Positions 32,936 to 46,273 of a stretch of DNA of 64,000 nt are shown here, in pieces. This DNA comes from Artemia franciscana. Lineage: Eukaryota; Arthropoda; Branchiopoda; Anostraca; Artemiidae. Numbering within the stretch: the first letter of the stretch is position 1; every line of letters begins with the position of its first letter. The notes under the pieces were generated by a model. It had not been told where the DNA came from and did not search any database. It saw only the letters and a list, made by a program, of their open reading frames with translations. The stretch lies in contig NC_088883.1 in NCBI RefSeq assembly GCF_032884065.1, positions 21,343,393 to 21,407,392 on the forward strand, given 5' to 3'. Made by a program: the position numbers and the translations under genes.

Positions 32936-33551
32936 ACCAAATGAGCACCTTGAAGATAATCGTGATAAATTTATTAGCAATGAAACAATCGCCGATGATG
33001 TAAAATTAATTTTGCTTCAAAATACCATTCGACGCGTCGATAAGTATAAACCCTACAGCGAAAAACCGCGCAAAGTAATTGACATTGATTAAGCACAAAC
33101 TTTTGAAACTTTGAAAACGCCAAAACAAGAAGAAAACTTATCTAAAGTTTTGACAAGTGTTGTCGACCTAATGTTCATTCATATCGTGAGCAAAGTAAAA
33201 GACTCTTGACTTATCTGGTCGAAAATGAACCTATACAAATTGGTAACACAAAGAATGAAGTTTTAATCCACGGCAAGGCCTACAGTTTAATTGATTTGGC
33301 AGAAGATTTAATTGCAAATCGTAAAATACTTGAATCATTCGATAATCATTTATATAAATTTTTAAATCATCAAAGTTATCAAAAAGTCTTATTGGGATTA
33401 AACGTGTTTTGAAATGATTAAGGGAATTTGGAGAAATATCAAAAGAAATATCAAAAGAAATATCGTTTTCGGATTGCACCCCAAGTGGGCTTGACGATTT
33501 AAAGGGTCTTTCCACCTCAACGAAACAAAAAAGGTCTTTTCTCCACATTTA
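32936..33551 (+). pseudogene. Second capsid-locus-type ORF of the Polinton-like element, broken
   Basis: Consecutive open stretches read SPNEHLEDNRDKFISNETIA, then IRRVDKYKPYSE (to about 33060), then from 33206 LTYLVENEPIQIG, EVLIHGKAYSLIDLAEDLI and LNHQSYQKVLLG (to 33410). A GxxIxGSxxxDLxxDxxxxRK pattern followed by a short domain is what I associate with a poorly characterised Polinton/adintovirus protein encoded next to pX. Stops at about 33090, 33210 and 33410 break it. It ends at 33551, only 47 bp before the crotonase exon. Confidence 0.4.
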
Positions 33552-33597
33552 GAAAAACAAATATTGAAAAACTCTAATGCTCATTTTGTTCTTACAG

Positions 33598-33845
33598 CTT
33601 TGGTTTTGACAGAAAATGTTGGTCCCGTGTTAACAATAGGAATTAATCGACCAGAAGTCAGGAACTGCGTTAATAATGATACAGCTAAGCAGCTAATCCA
33701 TGCCTTTGAAGAGGCAGAAAAAGATGATGCTGTGAAATCTATAGTTCTGCATGGATTTGGAGGCAGCCTTTGTTCTGGATATGACCTCTCACAGTTGAAA
33801 GACATGGATGGCGAAGCAGATATACCGCAAGACTATGGACCAATG
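33598..33845 (+). CDS. Crotonase / enoyl-CoA hydratase family, internal exon
   Basis: The exon starts after TTGTTCTTACAG and ends before GTTTGT. It encodes LTENVGPVLTIGINRPEVRN, then DTAKQLIHAFEEAEKDD and VKSIVLHGFGGSLCSGYDLS. This is the N-terminal part of the crotonase fold: the INRPxxRN strand, then the first oxyanion-hole segment G(F)GGxxCxGxDL, where the CoA thioester carbonyl is bound. The exon is entered with two bases of a split codon and ends in phase 0. It joins in phase to the exon at 35812. The gene's 5' exon(s) were not found. The family hydrates or isomerises acyl-CoAs, usually in mitochondria or peroxisomes; the exact substrate cannot be told. Confidence 0.85.
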
Positions 33846-33916
33846 GTTTGTATTCTCCCCTTCTACCCCCTGAGAGCTCCTTTATAATTGGGGGGTATAG
33901 TAAACCCTAATTAAAT

Positions 33917-34445
<529 letters not shown>

Positions 34446-34524
34446 TAAGACAAAAATGCAACTTTCGTTGCTGTAAATTCGCCAAATACTTTGTTTACTC
34501 ATCTGAGTTGCTTCATTTTCATCT

Positions 34525-34680
34525 TTAAAAATGCTTGTGAAATTTGACCCAAAAGTGTTGCAAAAGTTGTAGCTAGATTATGTGACAAAATATCTGTTTT
34601 TGACTGTTTTAAATAAGTTAAGAACTGACTGTGTAAGTTTTGGCCTAGCATATTAATACAATAACGTTTCATTTTATGAA
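34525..34680 (+). repeat. Direct repeat flanking crotonase exon 35812, copy 1
   Basis: GCTTGTGAAATTTG, GTTGTAGCTAGATTATGTGACAAAAT, TAAGTTAAGAACTG and TGTGTAAGTTTTGGCC occur in the same order and spacing as in copy 2 at about 36387-36510. The short unit is probably a solo fragment of a mobile repeat. Confidence 0.65.
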
Positions 34681-35811
34681 ATATAAATAAAATCAAAATA
34701 AAAATCAGACAAAATGTATCTTTCGTTGCAGTAAATTCCACAGATACTTTGTTTCCTCGTTTCAGTTGCGTGTTGTTCCTTCAAACTGAAATAATCCACC
34801 TCAAATCCTTTTTATTCATACCCACTTTGAGATAATATGTAGGCCTAAATCTGTTCTTCTTTGTGAAGGTTTTATTGTTCTTCTTTATCTCAGGATTTTG
34901 GCCTCGACCGAGTGCGTTGATTTTTGAATTAAAATGGAATAGTTGTGGGCATTTGTCTTTGGGTATTTATTTATCTTACTTTTTTTGTCTCTCCCTGACC
35001 ATGGTTGTGTGTCTGAGTGTCATTTTGCCTTTCCCTGTGTCTGTCCTTGTGTTTTTATGTGTCTGAATCAGTGTGTTTGTAGGTGTGTTTGTCTCTCTCT
35101 CGCTTTTTGAATTAAAATCGAATAGTTGTGGGCATCAAGTCACGGCTAATTGTAGAAAAAACCAAGACAGGTAGTCCAATCAAGTGACAGGCAATTCTGG
35201 CATTAATACCCCCTTCCCTTATTAGGATTAATAAAAATGACGACAGTTCGGTTGTTAATAGTTATGTCTATCTATTATCCGTCCATTTGTCATTTCTAGG
35301 GCAGTAGAACCAAGGTAGATAGTCATAGAGCTAAGATAGTGATAAAACCTATAGTTTTCCAAGTGTTTGGTTAACTGGCACGGGTAAACGGCGGGAGTAA
35401 GTGTGCCTCTCTTATTGGACCAATATTTGTTTGTTATCTTTTCGCAAGTCACGCTTGCCTAGAGTCTCAGGCAGGTTGACCAAGAATTTAAAATTGACAT
35501 AGGACCGTTCAATAGCCTGGTATGAGAGGTAAAAATTTATGAAATGTATCAGGTTTATTTTTCTAATATTTATTAATTTGTCACTTATTTGTATGACTAC
35601 AACTATTGCTTAGTTCAGTCGCAACAACATATGGATATAGCAACTTTTTAAAATGTTACTAATAACAGTCTTTTTTTTTGGGTAAACGGCTTCTCAATAT
35701 ATCTTACTTAATCAGTTCGCCGGAGTAGTTTTTAGCAGGAATATTTCTTCCATGAAAAAAATTGACAGTTTCTATTGATTTTTCTTGTCATCGGTGAAAA
35801 CATTTTTTCAG

Positions 35812-35956
35812 GGTCCAACTCGGATGGAAATCACAAAACCTACAGTGGCGGCCGTCAGTGGTTATGCAGTGGCAGGTGGCCTTGAGTTGGCTTTAATGTG
35901 TGACCTGAGAGTAATGGAAGAAACGGCTGTAATGGGGGTGTTTTGTAGGAGATTCG
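35812..35956 (+). CDS. Crotonase / enoyl-CoA hydratase family, next exon
   Basis: After TTTTTTCAG the exon reads GPTRMEITKPTVAAVSGYAV, then AGGLELALMCDLRVMEE, then VFCRRFG, and ends at GTATGA in phase 1. This is the second oxyanion-hole region of the crotonase superfamily (KPTVAAVSGxAxAGGxELALxCDLRV) with the second backbone amide donor in AGG. The VFCRRFG ending is typical of an arthropod/bacterial-type crotonase subgroup, in which VPLIDGGT-like sequence follows. No exon with that sequence, which would carry the active-site acid, was found downstream before the satellite. The gene either has a very long intron or is truncated. Confidence 0.85.
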
Positions 35957-36374
35957 GTATGACCCCTAACCCATTTTAATTATTGATTTATTATCCAGTT
36001 CCTTCTGTTGGAAGAGTAGGACTTATTTTACTATATTAAAGAATTCATTAATTTAGCTTAATGATTAATCAACGGTTAAAATACTATAGATTTAAATATT
36101 ATTATTTAAATATTAATCATGATCAATGATTTAAATATCAAATATTCAAATTTTATGATTTAAAATTTATTTAATGATAAATTTTTATTTAATTTAATAG
36201 GACTACGTTAAATTATTCTCATTGAAAAGAAAGTTTTACTAACAGCTGACCAAATTTTGAAAAAATCTCATATTGTAAGAAAAATTTATGACGGCTGTGT
36301 AAGAATAGCTGACCAAACATATTGTAGATATAGAATAGTTTGTGGCATAGATTTTAAATGGGTATCACTTTCAT

Positions 36375-36515
36375 ATTTCAAAAGAGCTTGTGAAATTTGG
36401 CTCAGTGTTGCCAAAGTTATAGCTAGATTATGTGACAAAATGTCCGGTTTTAACTGTTTTGAATAAGTTAAGAACTGGTTGTGTAAGTATTGGCCAGGCA
36501 TGTTAATGCAATCTT
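36375..36515 (+). repeat. Direct repeat flanking crotonase exon 35812, copy 2
   Basis: Collinear with 34525-34680: GCTTGTGAAATTTGGC, TTATAGCTAGATTATGTGACAAAAT, AATAAGTTAAGAACTG, TGTGTAAGTATTGGCC. The few substitutions indicate moderate age. Confidence 0.65.
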
Positions 36516-36648
36516 TTTTTTATTCACGAAAAACTTTTTAGGGGGCGGGGTACACATTTGAGAATAAGAACTGTGAAATAATAGTGTTCTATGCTTGGCT
36601 AATGAGAAAATATAGGGAAAAGCGTACTTTTACTTTGTTTTTTTCTTG

Positions 36649-36661
36649 GGGGGGGGGGGGG
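36649..36661. repeat. Poly-G tract
   Basis: A run of about thirteen G within AT-rich non-coding DNA between the crotonase exon and the satellite. Confidence 0.7.
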
Positions 36662-37082
36662 GTCAGGAGGTCAAAGAATCTTCTTTCTTTATTTTAACTT
36701 TTGTTTTGGAGTATCTATGTATAGGTATTAGCATAGGTATTGGCGTTGCTAAGTAAACATGATTTCAGAAACAAATTGTTGTCAACAAAACCTTTAACTC
36801 ATTAAATCAAAAGTCTTCATATATATTTATAAGTTATTTTCCTATGTTTTTAGTAAAAAACACAAGTTTATTAGTTTAATGGGCAAAAAAGTTTAAGTGA
36901 TAATCACAAAACTTGCGGATTAAAGTTTTTATAATACAAATTAATGAAACGGTGGAGTAATTATAATGAAATTGTTTTAATATTTTATATAATATTATTT
37001 ACAATTTATTATGAACGATTGTCAAAACTGCAGCCAATCAACTACAAGGAAAATTCAAAACAAGTTTAAGAAATTAAAAAAC

Positions 37083-37330
37083 CCTTCATTAAAAAACAAG
37101 AGCTAAGGCACTTTTAAAGTGTCTGACGTTTAAAGTGTCCCATGTTGAATCACTTGAACTTAAATATCGAGTTGAAAGAAAGATACTATTAACATATGGA
37201 TAAACGGAGAGTCAAGTCAATGCACTAAGTATTGTCCTGGAAGTAAATAGACTGACGTGGGATCGACTGGAAGAGAAACGGTTCTTCCCAAGAAAAGAGG
37301 AAACAAACCGACTGATTTCGAATCTTTAAT
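37083..37330 (+). pseudogene. Possible decayed coding block, unknown
   Basis: One frame is open across about 80 codons except for a single TAA (near 37200). It includes LLKCLTFKVSHVESLELKYR, then RKILLTYG, stop, TESQVNALSIVLEVNRLTWD, RLEEKRFFPRKEE, stop at 37327. The dense charged, non-low-complexity composition looks protein-like in an otherwise AT-rich stretch. I recognise no family, and no splice sites clearly bracket it. Confidence 0.3.
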
Positions 37331-38756
37331 ACAAAATGAAGTACATTAATCCAAATTGAAGTTGACTTAATCAAAATAATGACCGCCGGAAAAGTAACCA
37401 GGAAAATGAATTTTACTTGTGAATGCTCTTTACATGTGTTTTATTTATTATCTAATTTTATTTTCATTATTACCGTTTTATTCTTTTAGATCTATAATTA
37501 ACATAATTCACCAATTTATGGTCTTCATCGGGGTTCAAGGGATTGGTCTAAGATTTGAGTCAAGACTTAAAAAAGAATGTTAGTTTGTTGATTTAAACAC
37601 TAAATAACTTGAAGGACCATTAAAGAATCAGCTCTTTGAATTTGAAAAAAGGATATCTAGCTTCCAGTAAGTACGTAGGCTGCTTTAATATATTAACTGA
37701 CCTGTAAATACGTAGACTGCGTTCACTGAGATATTTTAACAATCCCATTGGACTTTTGAATGGTGTGGACTGCTCCTAAAGAGGAAATTGACATATTTGT
37801 AAAAAAAAAAAATATTAAGGAATAAAAGAAAAAGCAAGACTAAGAGAAATTATTTAACCTTTTTCAACAAAGGGCTATGGCATAGACGCTACTTTTTAAC
37901 GAACGGAAGATGATAAGTATTATATAAAGCTAAAAAATGATAAGAATAAATTATCTGGAAGTCATAGGCTTAAAAAAGTTGTTTCCGAGGGTGTTTGGTT
38001 GAAAAAGGGAGATATTTAACTTTTAAGCCTTCTTGTTTCTGGGACAGGGTCCTTGTTCTATACTAGGGGCCTCCTTCTACCATTTTCATTATTTTTTAGA
38101 AAAGAAGTTCTGTCGAGCCAATGTGTTCACATGAAGATTTTTAAACAGTGTCTTATTTATAATATTATGAATTGAATCATATGTCTTCAGTCTCTGCTGG
38201 GCTCTCCCTCAGTTTATTCATGCCACAATTTTGGGTCCATTACTGGAATGGACCATTCCTATCCATTTCATTTCTGGAATGGATCGAGGTTGAAAATTGA
38301 AAAATACATCATTGCATTCGTCATCATCTACATCCCTGGGCAGGAAATTTTGCATAAATAAAAAAGGCTAAAAAGTCAAAGGATACGGCACTGGACCCTT
38401 AAAGTCAAAACCGGCGGTGCTGATCTAATTATATATAAATACTGAAAGATTAAATGATTTATTTTATGATAGGTGGATTTAATTGAATTAATGTAACCTA
38501 CGAGTCGCAGTTTAACTCCCCCTGACACTCAATGACTATTTTGTATTTTACTTATATTTTATATCTAACCAACGAGGTTGACCTACTGGGTCCTATATAT
38601 TGATCGCCCTTTTGTTTCTCTTTCACAGCCATTAAATAGTGTTGTTTTATTTTCAATGACCTTGTCTTGAATGTCCTGTCTGTTCTACTCTTGTCGAAGC
38701 AGCAAAGTCACCGTCTTAGGTGGGTTGACTAAACGCTGCTCTTCTTTTTGAACGTT
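37331..38756. other. No gene seen
   Basis: AT-rich DNA up to the first satellite unit. A TGGAATGGA-type local repeat (38243-38284) is the only structure noticed. Confidence 0.4.
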
Positions 38757-41700
38757 GTTTATGTCCTCTTCTTCCACATTCTCGTGGCTTGGAGCCATTG
38801 AGTATAAGTATATTTTATCTATTTACATCCTCTGAGAAGCTAGTGTGCCTCTTCCTGCACATTCTTGTGGATTGGTGCTACTGAATATAAGTATATTTTA
38901 TCTATTCACATCTTCTGAGAAGCTATTGTACCTCTTCCTCCACATTCTCGTGGATTGGAGCCACTAAATATAAGTATATTCTATCCATATACATCCTCTC
39001 AGAAGCTATTGTACCTCTTCCTCCACATTCTTGTGGATTGGTGCCACTGAATATACATATATTTTATCTATTTACATCCTCTGAGAAGCTACTGTACCTC
39101 TTCCTCCACATTCTTGTGGATTAGAGCCACTGATTATAAGCATACCTTATCTATTTACATCCTTTGAGAAGTTATTGTATCTCTTCCTTCACATTCTCGT
39201 TGGTTGAAGCCACTGAAGATAAGTATATTTGATCTATTTACATCCTCTGAGAAGCTACTGTACCTCTTTCTCCACATTCTTGTGGATTGGAGCCACTGAA
39301 TATAAGTATACTTTACCTATTTACATCCTCTGAGAAGCTATTGTATCTCTTCCTCCATATTCTTATGGATTGAAGCCACTGACTAAAGTATATTTCATGT
39401 ATTTACATCCTCTGAGAAGCTACTGTACCTTTTCCTCCATATTCTTGTGGATTGGAGCAACTGAATATAAGTATACTTTATCTATTTACATCCTCTGAGA
39501 AGCTATTGTATCTCTTCTTCCACATTCTCGTGGATTGAAGCCACTGAATATAAGCATATTTTATCTATTTACATCCTCTGAGAAGCTACTGTACCTCTTT
39601 CTTCACATTCTCGTGGATTGGAGCTACTGAATATAAGTATATTCTATCTATTTACATCCTCTCAGAAGCTATTTTACCTCTTCCTGCACATTCTCGTGGA
39701 TTGGTGCCACTCGATATAAGTATATCTTATCTAATCACATCCGCCGAGAAGCTATTGTACCTCTTCCTCCACATTCCCGTGGATTGAAGCCACAGAGTAT
39801 AAGTATGTTCTAACTGTTTACGTCCTCTGAGAAGCTATTTTACCTTTTCCTCCACATTCTCATGGAATGGAGCCACTAAATATAAGTATATTTTATCTAT
39901 TCACATCCTCTGAGAAGCTATTGTATCTCTTCCTCCACATTCTTGTGGATTGGAGCCACTGAATATAAGTATACTTTATCTATTTACATCCTCTCAGAAG
40001 CTATTGTACCTCTTTCTTCACATTTTCGTGGATTGGATCCACTGAATATAAGTATATTTTATCTATACACATCCTCTGAGAAGCTATTGTACTTCTTCCT
40101 CCACATTCTCATGGATTGGAGCCACTGAATGTAAATATGTTTTATCTATTAATATACTCTGAGAAGCTATTGTACCTCTTCCTCCACATTCTCGTGGACT
40201 GGAGCTACTGAATATAAGTATATTCTATCTATTTACATCCTCTCAGAAGCTATTTTACCTCTTCCTGCACATTCTCGTGGATTGATGCTACTCAGTATAA
40301 GTATGTTTTATCTAGTCACATCCTCTGAAAAGCTATTGTACCTCTTCCTCCACATTCTCGTGGGTTGGAGCCACAGAGTATAAGTATGTTCTAACTGTTT
40401 ACATCCTCTGAGAAGCTATTTTACCTCTTCCTCCACATTCTCGTGGATTGGAGCCACTGAATATAAGTTTATTTTCTCTATTTTCATTCTTTGAAAAGCT
40501 ATGGTACCTCTTCCTCCACATTCTCGTGGATTGGAGCCACTGAATATAAGTAAATATTATCTAGTTACATCCTCTGAGAAGCTATTGTACCTCTTTCTCC
40601 ACATTCTCGTGGATTGGAGCCACTGAATATAAGTAAATATTATCTAGTCACATCCTCTGAGAAGCTATTGTACCTCTTCCTCCACATTCTCGTCGATTTG
40701 AGCCACTGAATATAAGTATACTTTATTTATTCACATTCTCTGAGAAGCTATTGTACCTCTTCCTCCACATTCTCGTGGATTGGAGCCACAGAGTATAAGT
40801 ATGTTCTAACTGTTTACATCCTCTGAGAAGCTATTTTACCTCTTCCTCCACATTCTCGTGGATTGGAGCCACAGAGTATAAGTATGTTCTAACTGTTTAC
40901 ATCCTCTGAGAAGCTATTTTACCTCTTCCTCCACATTCTCGTGGATTGGAGCCACAGAGTATAAGTATATTATAACTGATTACATCCTCTGAGAAGCTAT
41001 TTTACCTCTTCCTCCACATTTTCGTGGATTGGAGCCACTGAATACAAATATACTTTATCTTTTTACATTCTTTGAGAAGCTATTGTACCTCTTCCTCCAC
41101 ATTCTCGTGGATTGGAGCCACAGAGTATAAGTATGTTCTAACTGCTTACATCCTCTGAGAAGCTATTGTACCTCTTCCTCCACATTCTGGTGGATTGGAG
41201 CCACAGAGTATAAGCGTGTTCTAACTGTTTACATCCTCTGAGAAGCTATTTTACCTTTTCCTCCACATTCTCTTGGAATGGAGCCACTGAATATAAGTAT
41301 ACTTTATCTATTTACATTCTCTGAGAAGCTATTGTACCTCTTCCTCCACATTCTCGTGGATAGGAGCCATAGAGTATAAGTATGTTCTAACTGTTTACAT
41401 CCTCTGAGAAGCTATTTTACCTCTTCCTCCACATTCTCGTGGATTGGAGCCACAGAGTATAAGTATGTTTTAACTGTTTACATCCTCTGAGAAGCTATTT
41501 TACCTCTTCCTCCACATTTTCGTGGATTGAAGCTACTGAATATAAGTATATTTTGTCTATTTACATCCTCTGAGAAGCTATTGTACCTCTTCCTCCACAT
41601 TCTCGTGGATTGGAGCTACTGAATATAAGTATATTTTATCTATTTACATTCTCTGAGAAGCTATTGTACCTCTTCCTCCACATTCTCGTGGATAGAGCCA

Positions 41701-42415
41701 TAGACTATAAGTATGTTCTAACTGTTTACATCCTCTGAGAAGCTATTTTACCTCTTCCTCCACATTCTCGTGGATTGGAGCCACAGAGTATAAGTATGTT
41801 TTAACTGTTTACATCCTCTGAGAAGCTATTTTACCTCTTCCTCCACATTTTCGTGGATTGAAGCTACTGAATATAAGTATATTTTGTCTATTTACATCCT
41901 CTGAGAAGCTATTTTACCTCTTCCTCCACATTTTCGTGGATTGAAGCTACTGAATATAAGTATATTTTGTCTATTTACATCCTCTGAGAAGCTATTGTAC
42001 CTCTTCCTCCACATTCTCGTGGATTGGAGCTACTGAATATAAGTATACTTTATCTATTTACAATCTCTGAGAAGCTATTGTACCTCTTCCTCCACATTCT
42101 CGTGGATAGAGCCATAGACTATAAGTATGTTCTAACTGTTTACATCCTCTGAGAAGCTATTTTACCTCTTCCTCCACATTCTCGTGGATTGGAGCCACAG
42201 AGTATAAGTATGTTTTAACTGTTTACATCCTCTGAGAAGCTATTTTACCTCTTCCTCCACATTTTCGTGGATTGAAGCTACTGAATATAAGTATATTTTG
42301 TCTATTTACATCCTCTGAGAAGCTATTGTACCTCTTCCTCCACATTCTCGTGGATTGGAGCTACTGAATATAAGTATATTTTATCTATTTACATCCTCTG
42401 ATAAGCTATTTTACC

Positions 42416-43539
42416 CATGGCTGCCAAATTGACACATTTTGTGTCAAAATGACACAATTTGATGTTGCGTGACACAGTGACACATTCAGACGAAATAATG
42501 ACACAATCGACGAAAATGACACATTTTTCAATAAAAAAATGACACAATCGACAAAAATGACACATTTTTCAAAAAAATGACACACTTTTCAAAAAAATGA
42601 CATATTTTTGTCATCCTAGTCTTGATTTTTAAATGGTAATAAAAGAAAAGTAAAATTTCAATTTTCTACCTCAAGAAAAGCTACAAATTAATGGAAGGGA
42701 ATAGCGCTGCCTAACGGTGGCAGTAGTACACAAACAGTGCACAATACAGGACAGATACCATCACCGTATTTAAAATTTAAACCATGTGAAAAAAACAGCC
42801 ATAGGTGGAAATTTCAGATCAAAATGCACCCTGAATACTTCTTGATTGAGTATTTGATGTAGCCAACTGGTACGTACTTAATAGTAAAAATTAAACAGCA
42901 TGCAGTATACCAGAGCTGTGTGCATAAGCAGCAACTCCCATTTTTAGGAGTACAGGAGGGGTATCCAACCTCAGACAAGATTACAAATTTCCAGAGATGT
43001 CTTTCCTTCAGAATAATCCATCTGGCCTAAAAAGGCACCAAAAAATATGACAAAAATACTAGGTTGAAGCTGATTGAATGGCTTACATATTGAGTAAATA
43101 AAAAGCTTAGCCAATAAAGCTGATTATGTATAGAGCCGATTACGATTACAACGTCATACAAAAAGTTTATTTTCAATTGGCTGTCGGAATTGATTGTCCC
43201 TAAAACTTTTATAAATGTAAAATTGCCTCGTTGGCCGCCCAGACACAAATTCATAGTGTGTAACATTAATTTAATCGAATGTTTCTATTTCTTTCATGAC
43301 GTCACAAAAAGGTCATGATCCCAAGATTTAGGATAAGGTTAAGTTTACTCCTTTTTGAACTGATTTGGAAAAGATTACATATTCAAAACTCTAAATAAAG
43401 ATTTGACAATTAAATATGATACCACTTGTAGGAAAAAAATATGACACATTTTGTGACACATTATGGAATCTGAGATGACACAAAAAGCACATTTTCGGAA
43501 AAAATATGACACACTCCTTAAAAAAAATTGGCAGCCCTG
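42416..43539. mobile_element. hAT-like non-autonomous transposon, copy 1
   Basis: The ends are CATGGCTGCCAA and TTGGCAGCCCTG, imperfect 12-bp inverted repeats of the CA(G)GG...type. They are flanked by an exact 8-bp direct repeat ATTTTACC (42408-42415 and 43540-43547); 8-bp duplications with such ends indicate the hAT superfamily. The subterminal regions are packed with TGACACA motifs in both orientations, as expected for transposase binding sites. No transposase is encoded; the 79-codon frame at 43027-43266 (minus) is not recognisable. Confidence 0.8.
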
Positions 43540-43547
43540 ATTTTACC

Positions 43548-46265
43548 TCTTCCTCCACATTCTCGTGGATTGGAGCCACAGAGTATCAGTATGTTTTAAC
43601 TGTTTACATCCTCTGAGAAGCTATTTTACCTCTTCCTCCACATTCTCGTGGATTGGAGCCACAGAGTATAAGTATATTATAACTGATTACATCCTCTGAG
43701 AAGCTATTTTACCTCTTCCTCCACATTTTCGTGGATTGGAACCACTGAATACAAATATACTTTATTTTTTTACGGTCTTTGAGAAGCTATTGTACCTCTT
43801 CCTCCACATTCTCGTGGATTGGAGCCACAGATTATAAGTATGTTCTAACTGCTTACATCCTCTGAGAAGCTACTGTACCTCTTCCTCCACATTCTGGTGG
43901 ATTTGAGCCACTGAGTATAAGTATGTTCTAACTGTTTACATCCTCTGAAAAGCTATTTTACCTCTTCCTCAACATTCTCGTGGATTGGAGCCACAGAGTA
44001 TAAGTATGTTCTAACTGTTTACATCCTCTGAGAAGCTATTTTACCTCTTCCTCCACATTTTCGTGGATAGAAGCTACTGAATATAAGTATATTTTGTCTA
44101 TTTACATCCTCTGAGAAGCTATTGTACCTCTTCCTCCACATTCTCGTGGATTGGAGCCACTGAGTATAAGTATGTTCTAACTGTTTACATCCTCTGAGAA
44201 GCTATTTTACCTCTTCCTCCACATTCTCGTGTATTGGAGCCACAGAGTATAAGTATGTTCTAACTGTTTACGTCCTCTGAGAAGCTATTTTACCTCTTCC
44301 TCCACATTTTCGTGGATAGAAGCTACTGAATATAAGTATATTTTGTCTATTTACATCCTCTGAGAAGCTACTGTACCTCTTCCTCCACATTCTGGTGGAT
44401 TTGAGCCACTGAGTATAAGTATGTTCTAACTGTTTACATCCTCTGAAAAGCTATTTTACCTCTTCCTCCACATTCTCGTGGATTGGAGCCACAGAGTATA
44501 AGTATGTTCTAACTGTTTACATCCTCTGAGAAGCTATTTTACCTCTTCCTCCACATTTTCGTGGATAGAAGCTACTGAATATAAGTATATTTTGTCTATT
44601 TACATCCTCTGAGAAGCTATTGTACCTCTTCCTCCACATTCTCGTGGATTGGAGCCACAGAGTATAAGTATGTTCTAACTGTTTACATCCTCTGAGAAGC
44701 TATTTTACCTCTTCCTCCACATTTTCGTGGATAGAAGCTACTGAATATAAGTATATTTTGTCTATTTACATCCTCTGAGAAGCTACTGTACCTCTTCCTC
44801 CACATTCTGGTGGATTTGAGCCACTGAGTATAAGTATGTTCTAACTGTTTACATCCTCTGAAAAGCTATTTTACCTCTTCCTCCACATTCTCGTGGATTG
44901 GAGCCACAGAGTATAAGTATGTTCTAACTGTTTACATCCTCTGAGAAGCTATTTTACCTCTTCCTCCACATTTTCGTGGATAGAAGCTACTGAATATAAG
45001 TATATTTTATCTATTTACATCCTCTGAGAAGCTATTGTACCTCTTCCTCCACATTCTCGTGGATTGGAGCCACTGAGTATAAGTATGTTCTAACTGTTTA
45101 CATCCTCTGAGAAGCTATTTTACCTCTTCCTCCACATTCTCGTGGATTGGAGCCACAGAGTATAAGTATGTTCTAACTGTTTACATCCTCTGAGAAGCTA
45201 TTTTACCTCTTCCTCCACATTTTCGTGGATAGAAGCTACTGAATATAAGTATATTTTGTCTATTTACATCCTCTGAGAAGCTATTTTACCTCTTCCTCCA
45301 CATTTTCGTGGATAGAAGCTACTGAATATAAGTATATTTTGTCTATTTACATCCTCTGAGAAGCTATTGTACCTCTTCCTCCACATTCTGGTGGATTTGA
45401 GCCACTGAGTATAAGTATGTTCTAACTGTTTACATCCTCTGAAAAGCTGTTTTACCTCTTCCTCCACATTCTCGTGTATTGGAGCCACAGAGTATAAGTA
45501 TGTTTTGTCTATTTACATCCTCTGAGAAGCTATTTTACCTCTTCCTCCACATTTTCGTGGATAGAAGCTACTGAATATAAGTATATTTTGTCTATTTACA
45601 TCCTCTGAGAAGCTATTTTACCTCTTCCTCCACATTTTCGTGGATTGGAACCACTGAATACAAATATACTTTATCTTTTTACGGTCTTTGAGAAGCTATT
45701 GTACCTCTTCCTCCACATTCTCGTGGATTGGAGCCACAGATTATAAGTATGTTCTAACTGCTTACATCCTCTGAGAAGCTACTGTACCTCTTCCTCCACA
45801 TTCTGGTGGATTTGAGCCACTGAGTATAAGTATGTTCTAACTGTTTACATCCTCTGAAAAGCTATTTTACCTCTTCCTCCACATTCTCGTGGATTGGAGC
45901 CACAGAGTATAAGTATGTTCTAACTGTTTACATCCTCTGAGAAGCTATTTTACCTCTTCCTCCACATTTTCGTGGATAGAAGCTACTGAATATAAGTATA
46001 TTTTATCTATTTACATCCTCTGAGAAGCTATTGTACCTCTTCCTCTACATTCTCGTGGATTGGAGCTACTGAATATCTATTTACATTCTCTGAGAAGCTA
46101 TTGTACCTATTCCTCCACATTCTCGTGGATTGGAGCCACAGAGTATAAGTATGTTCTAACTGTTTACATCCTCTGAGAAGCTATTGTACCTCTTCCTCTA
46201 CATTCTCGTGGATTGGAGCCACAGAGTATAAGTATGCTCTAACTGTTTACATCCTCTGATAAGCT
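43548..46265. repeat. Homogenised part of the satellite with higher-order repeats
   Basis: The diagnostic variant ATTCTGGTGGATTTGAG occurs at 43891, 44389, 44804, 45385 and 45800. Intervals are 498, 415, 581 and 415 bp, all exact multiples of 83 (6, 5, 7, 5). The neighbouring units also recur in the same order (GAAAAGC variant, then CACAGAG, then TTTTCGTGGATAGAAGC). This shows amplification in blocks of five or more units. Confidence 0.85.
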
Positions 46266-46273
46266 ATTTTACC

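Noticed and set aside
43027-43266. 79-codon minus-strand frame conserved in both hAT-like copies
   Set aside because: Conservation follows from the copies being recent duplicates. The peptide has no transposase features.
45264-45488. Minus-strand frame in the satellite reading MAPIHENVEEEVK (also at 43391-43579)
   Set aside because: It is a chance reading of the satellite unit. 83 bp is not a multiple of three, so the frame changes every unit.
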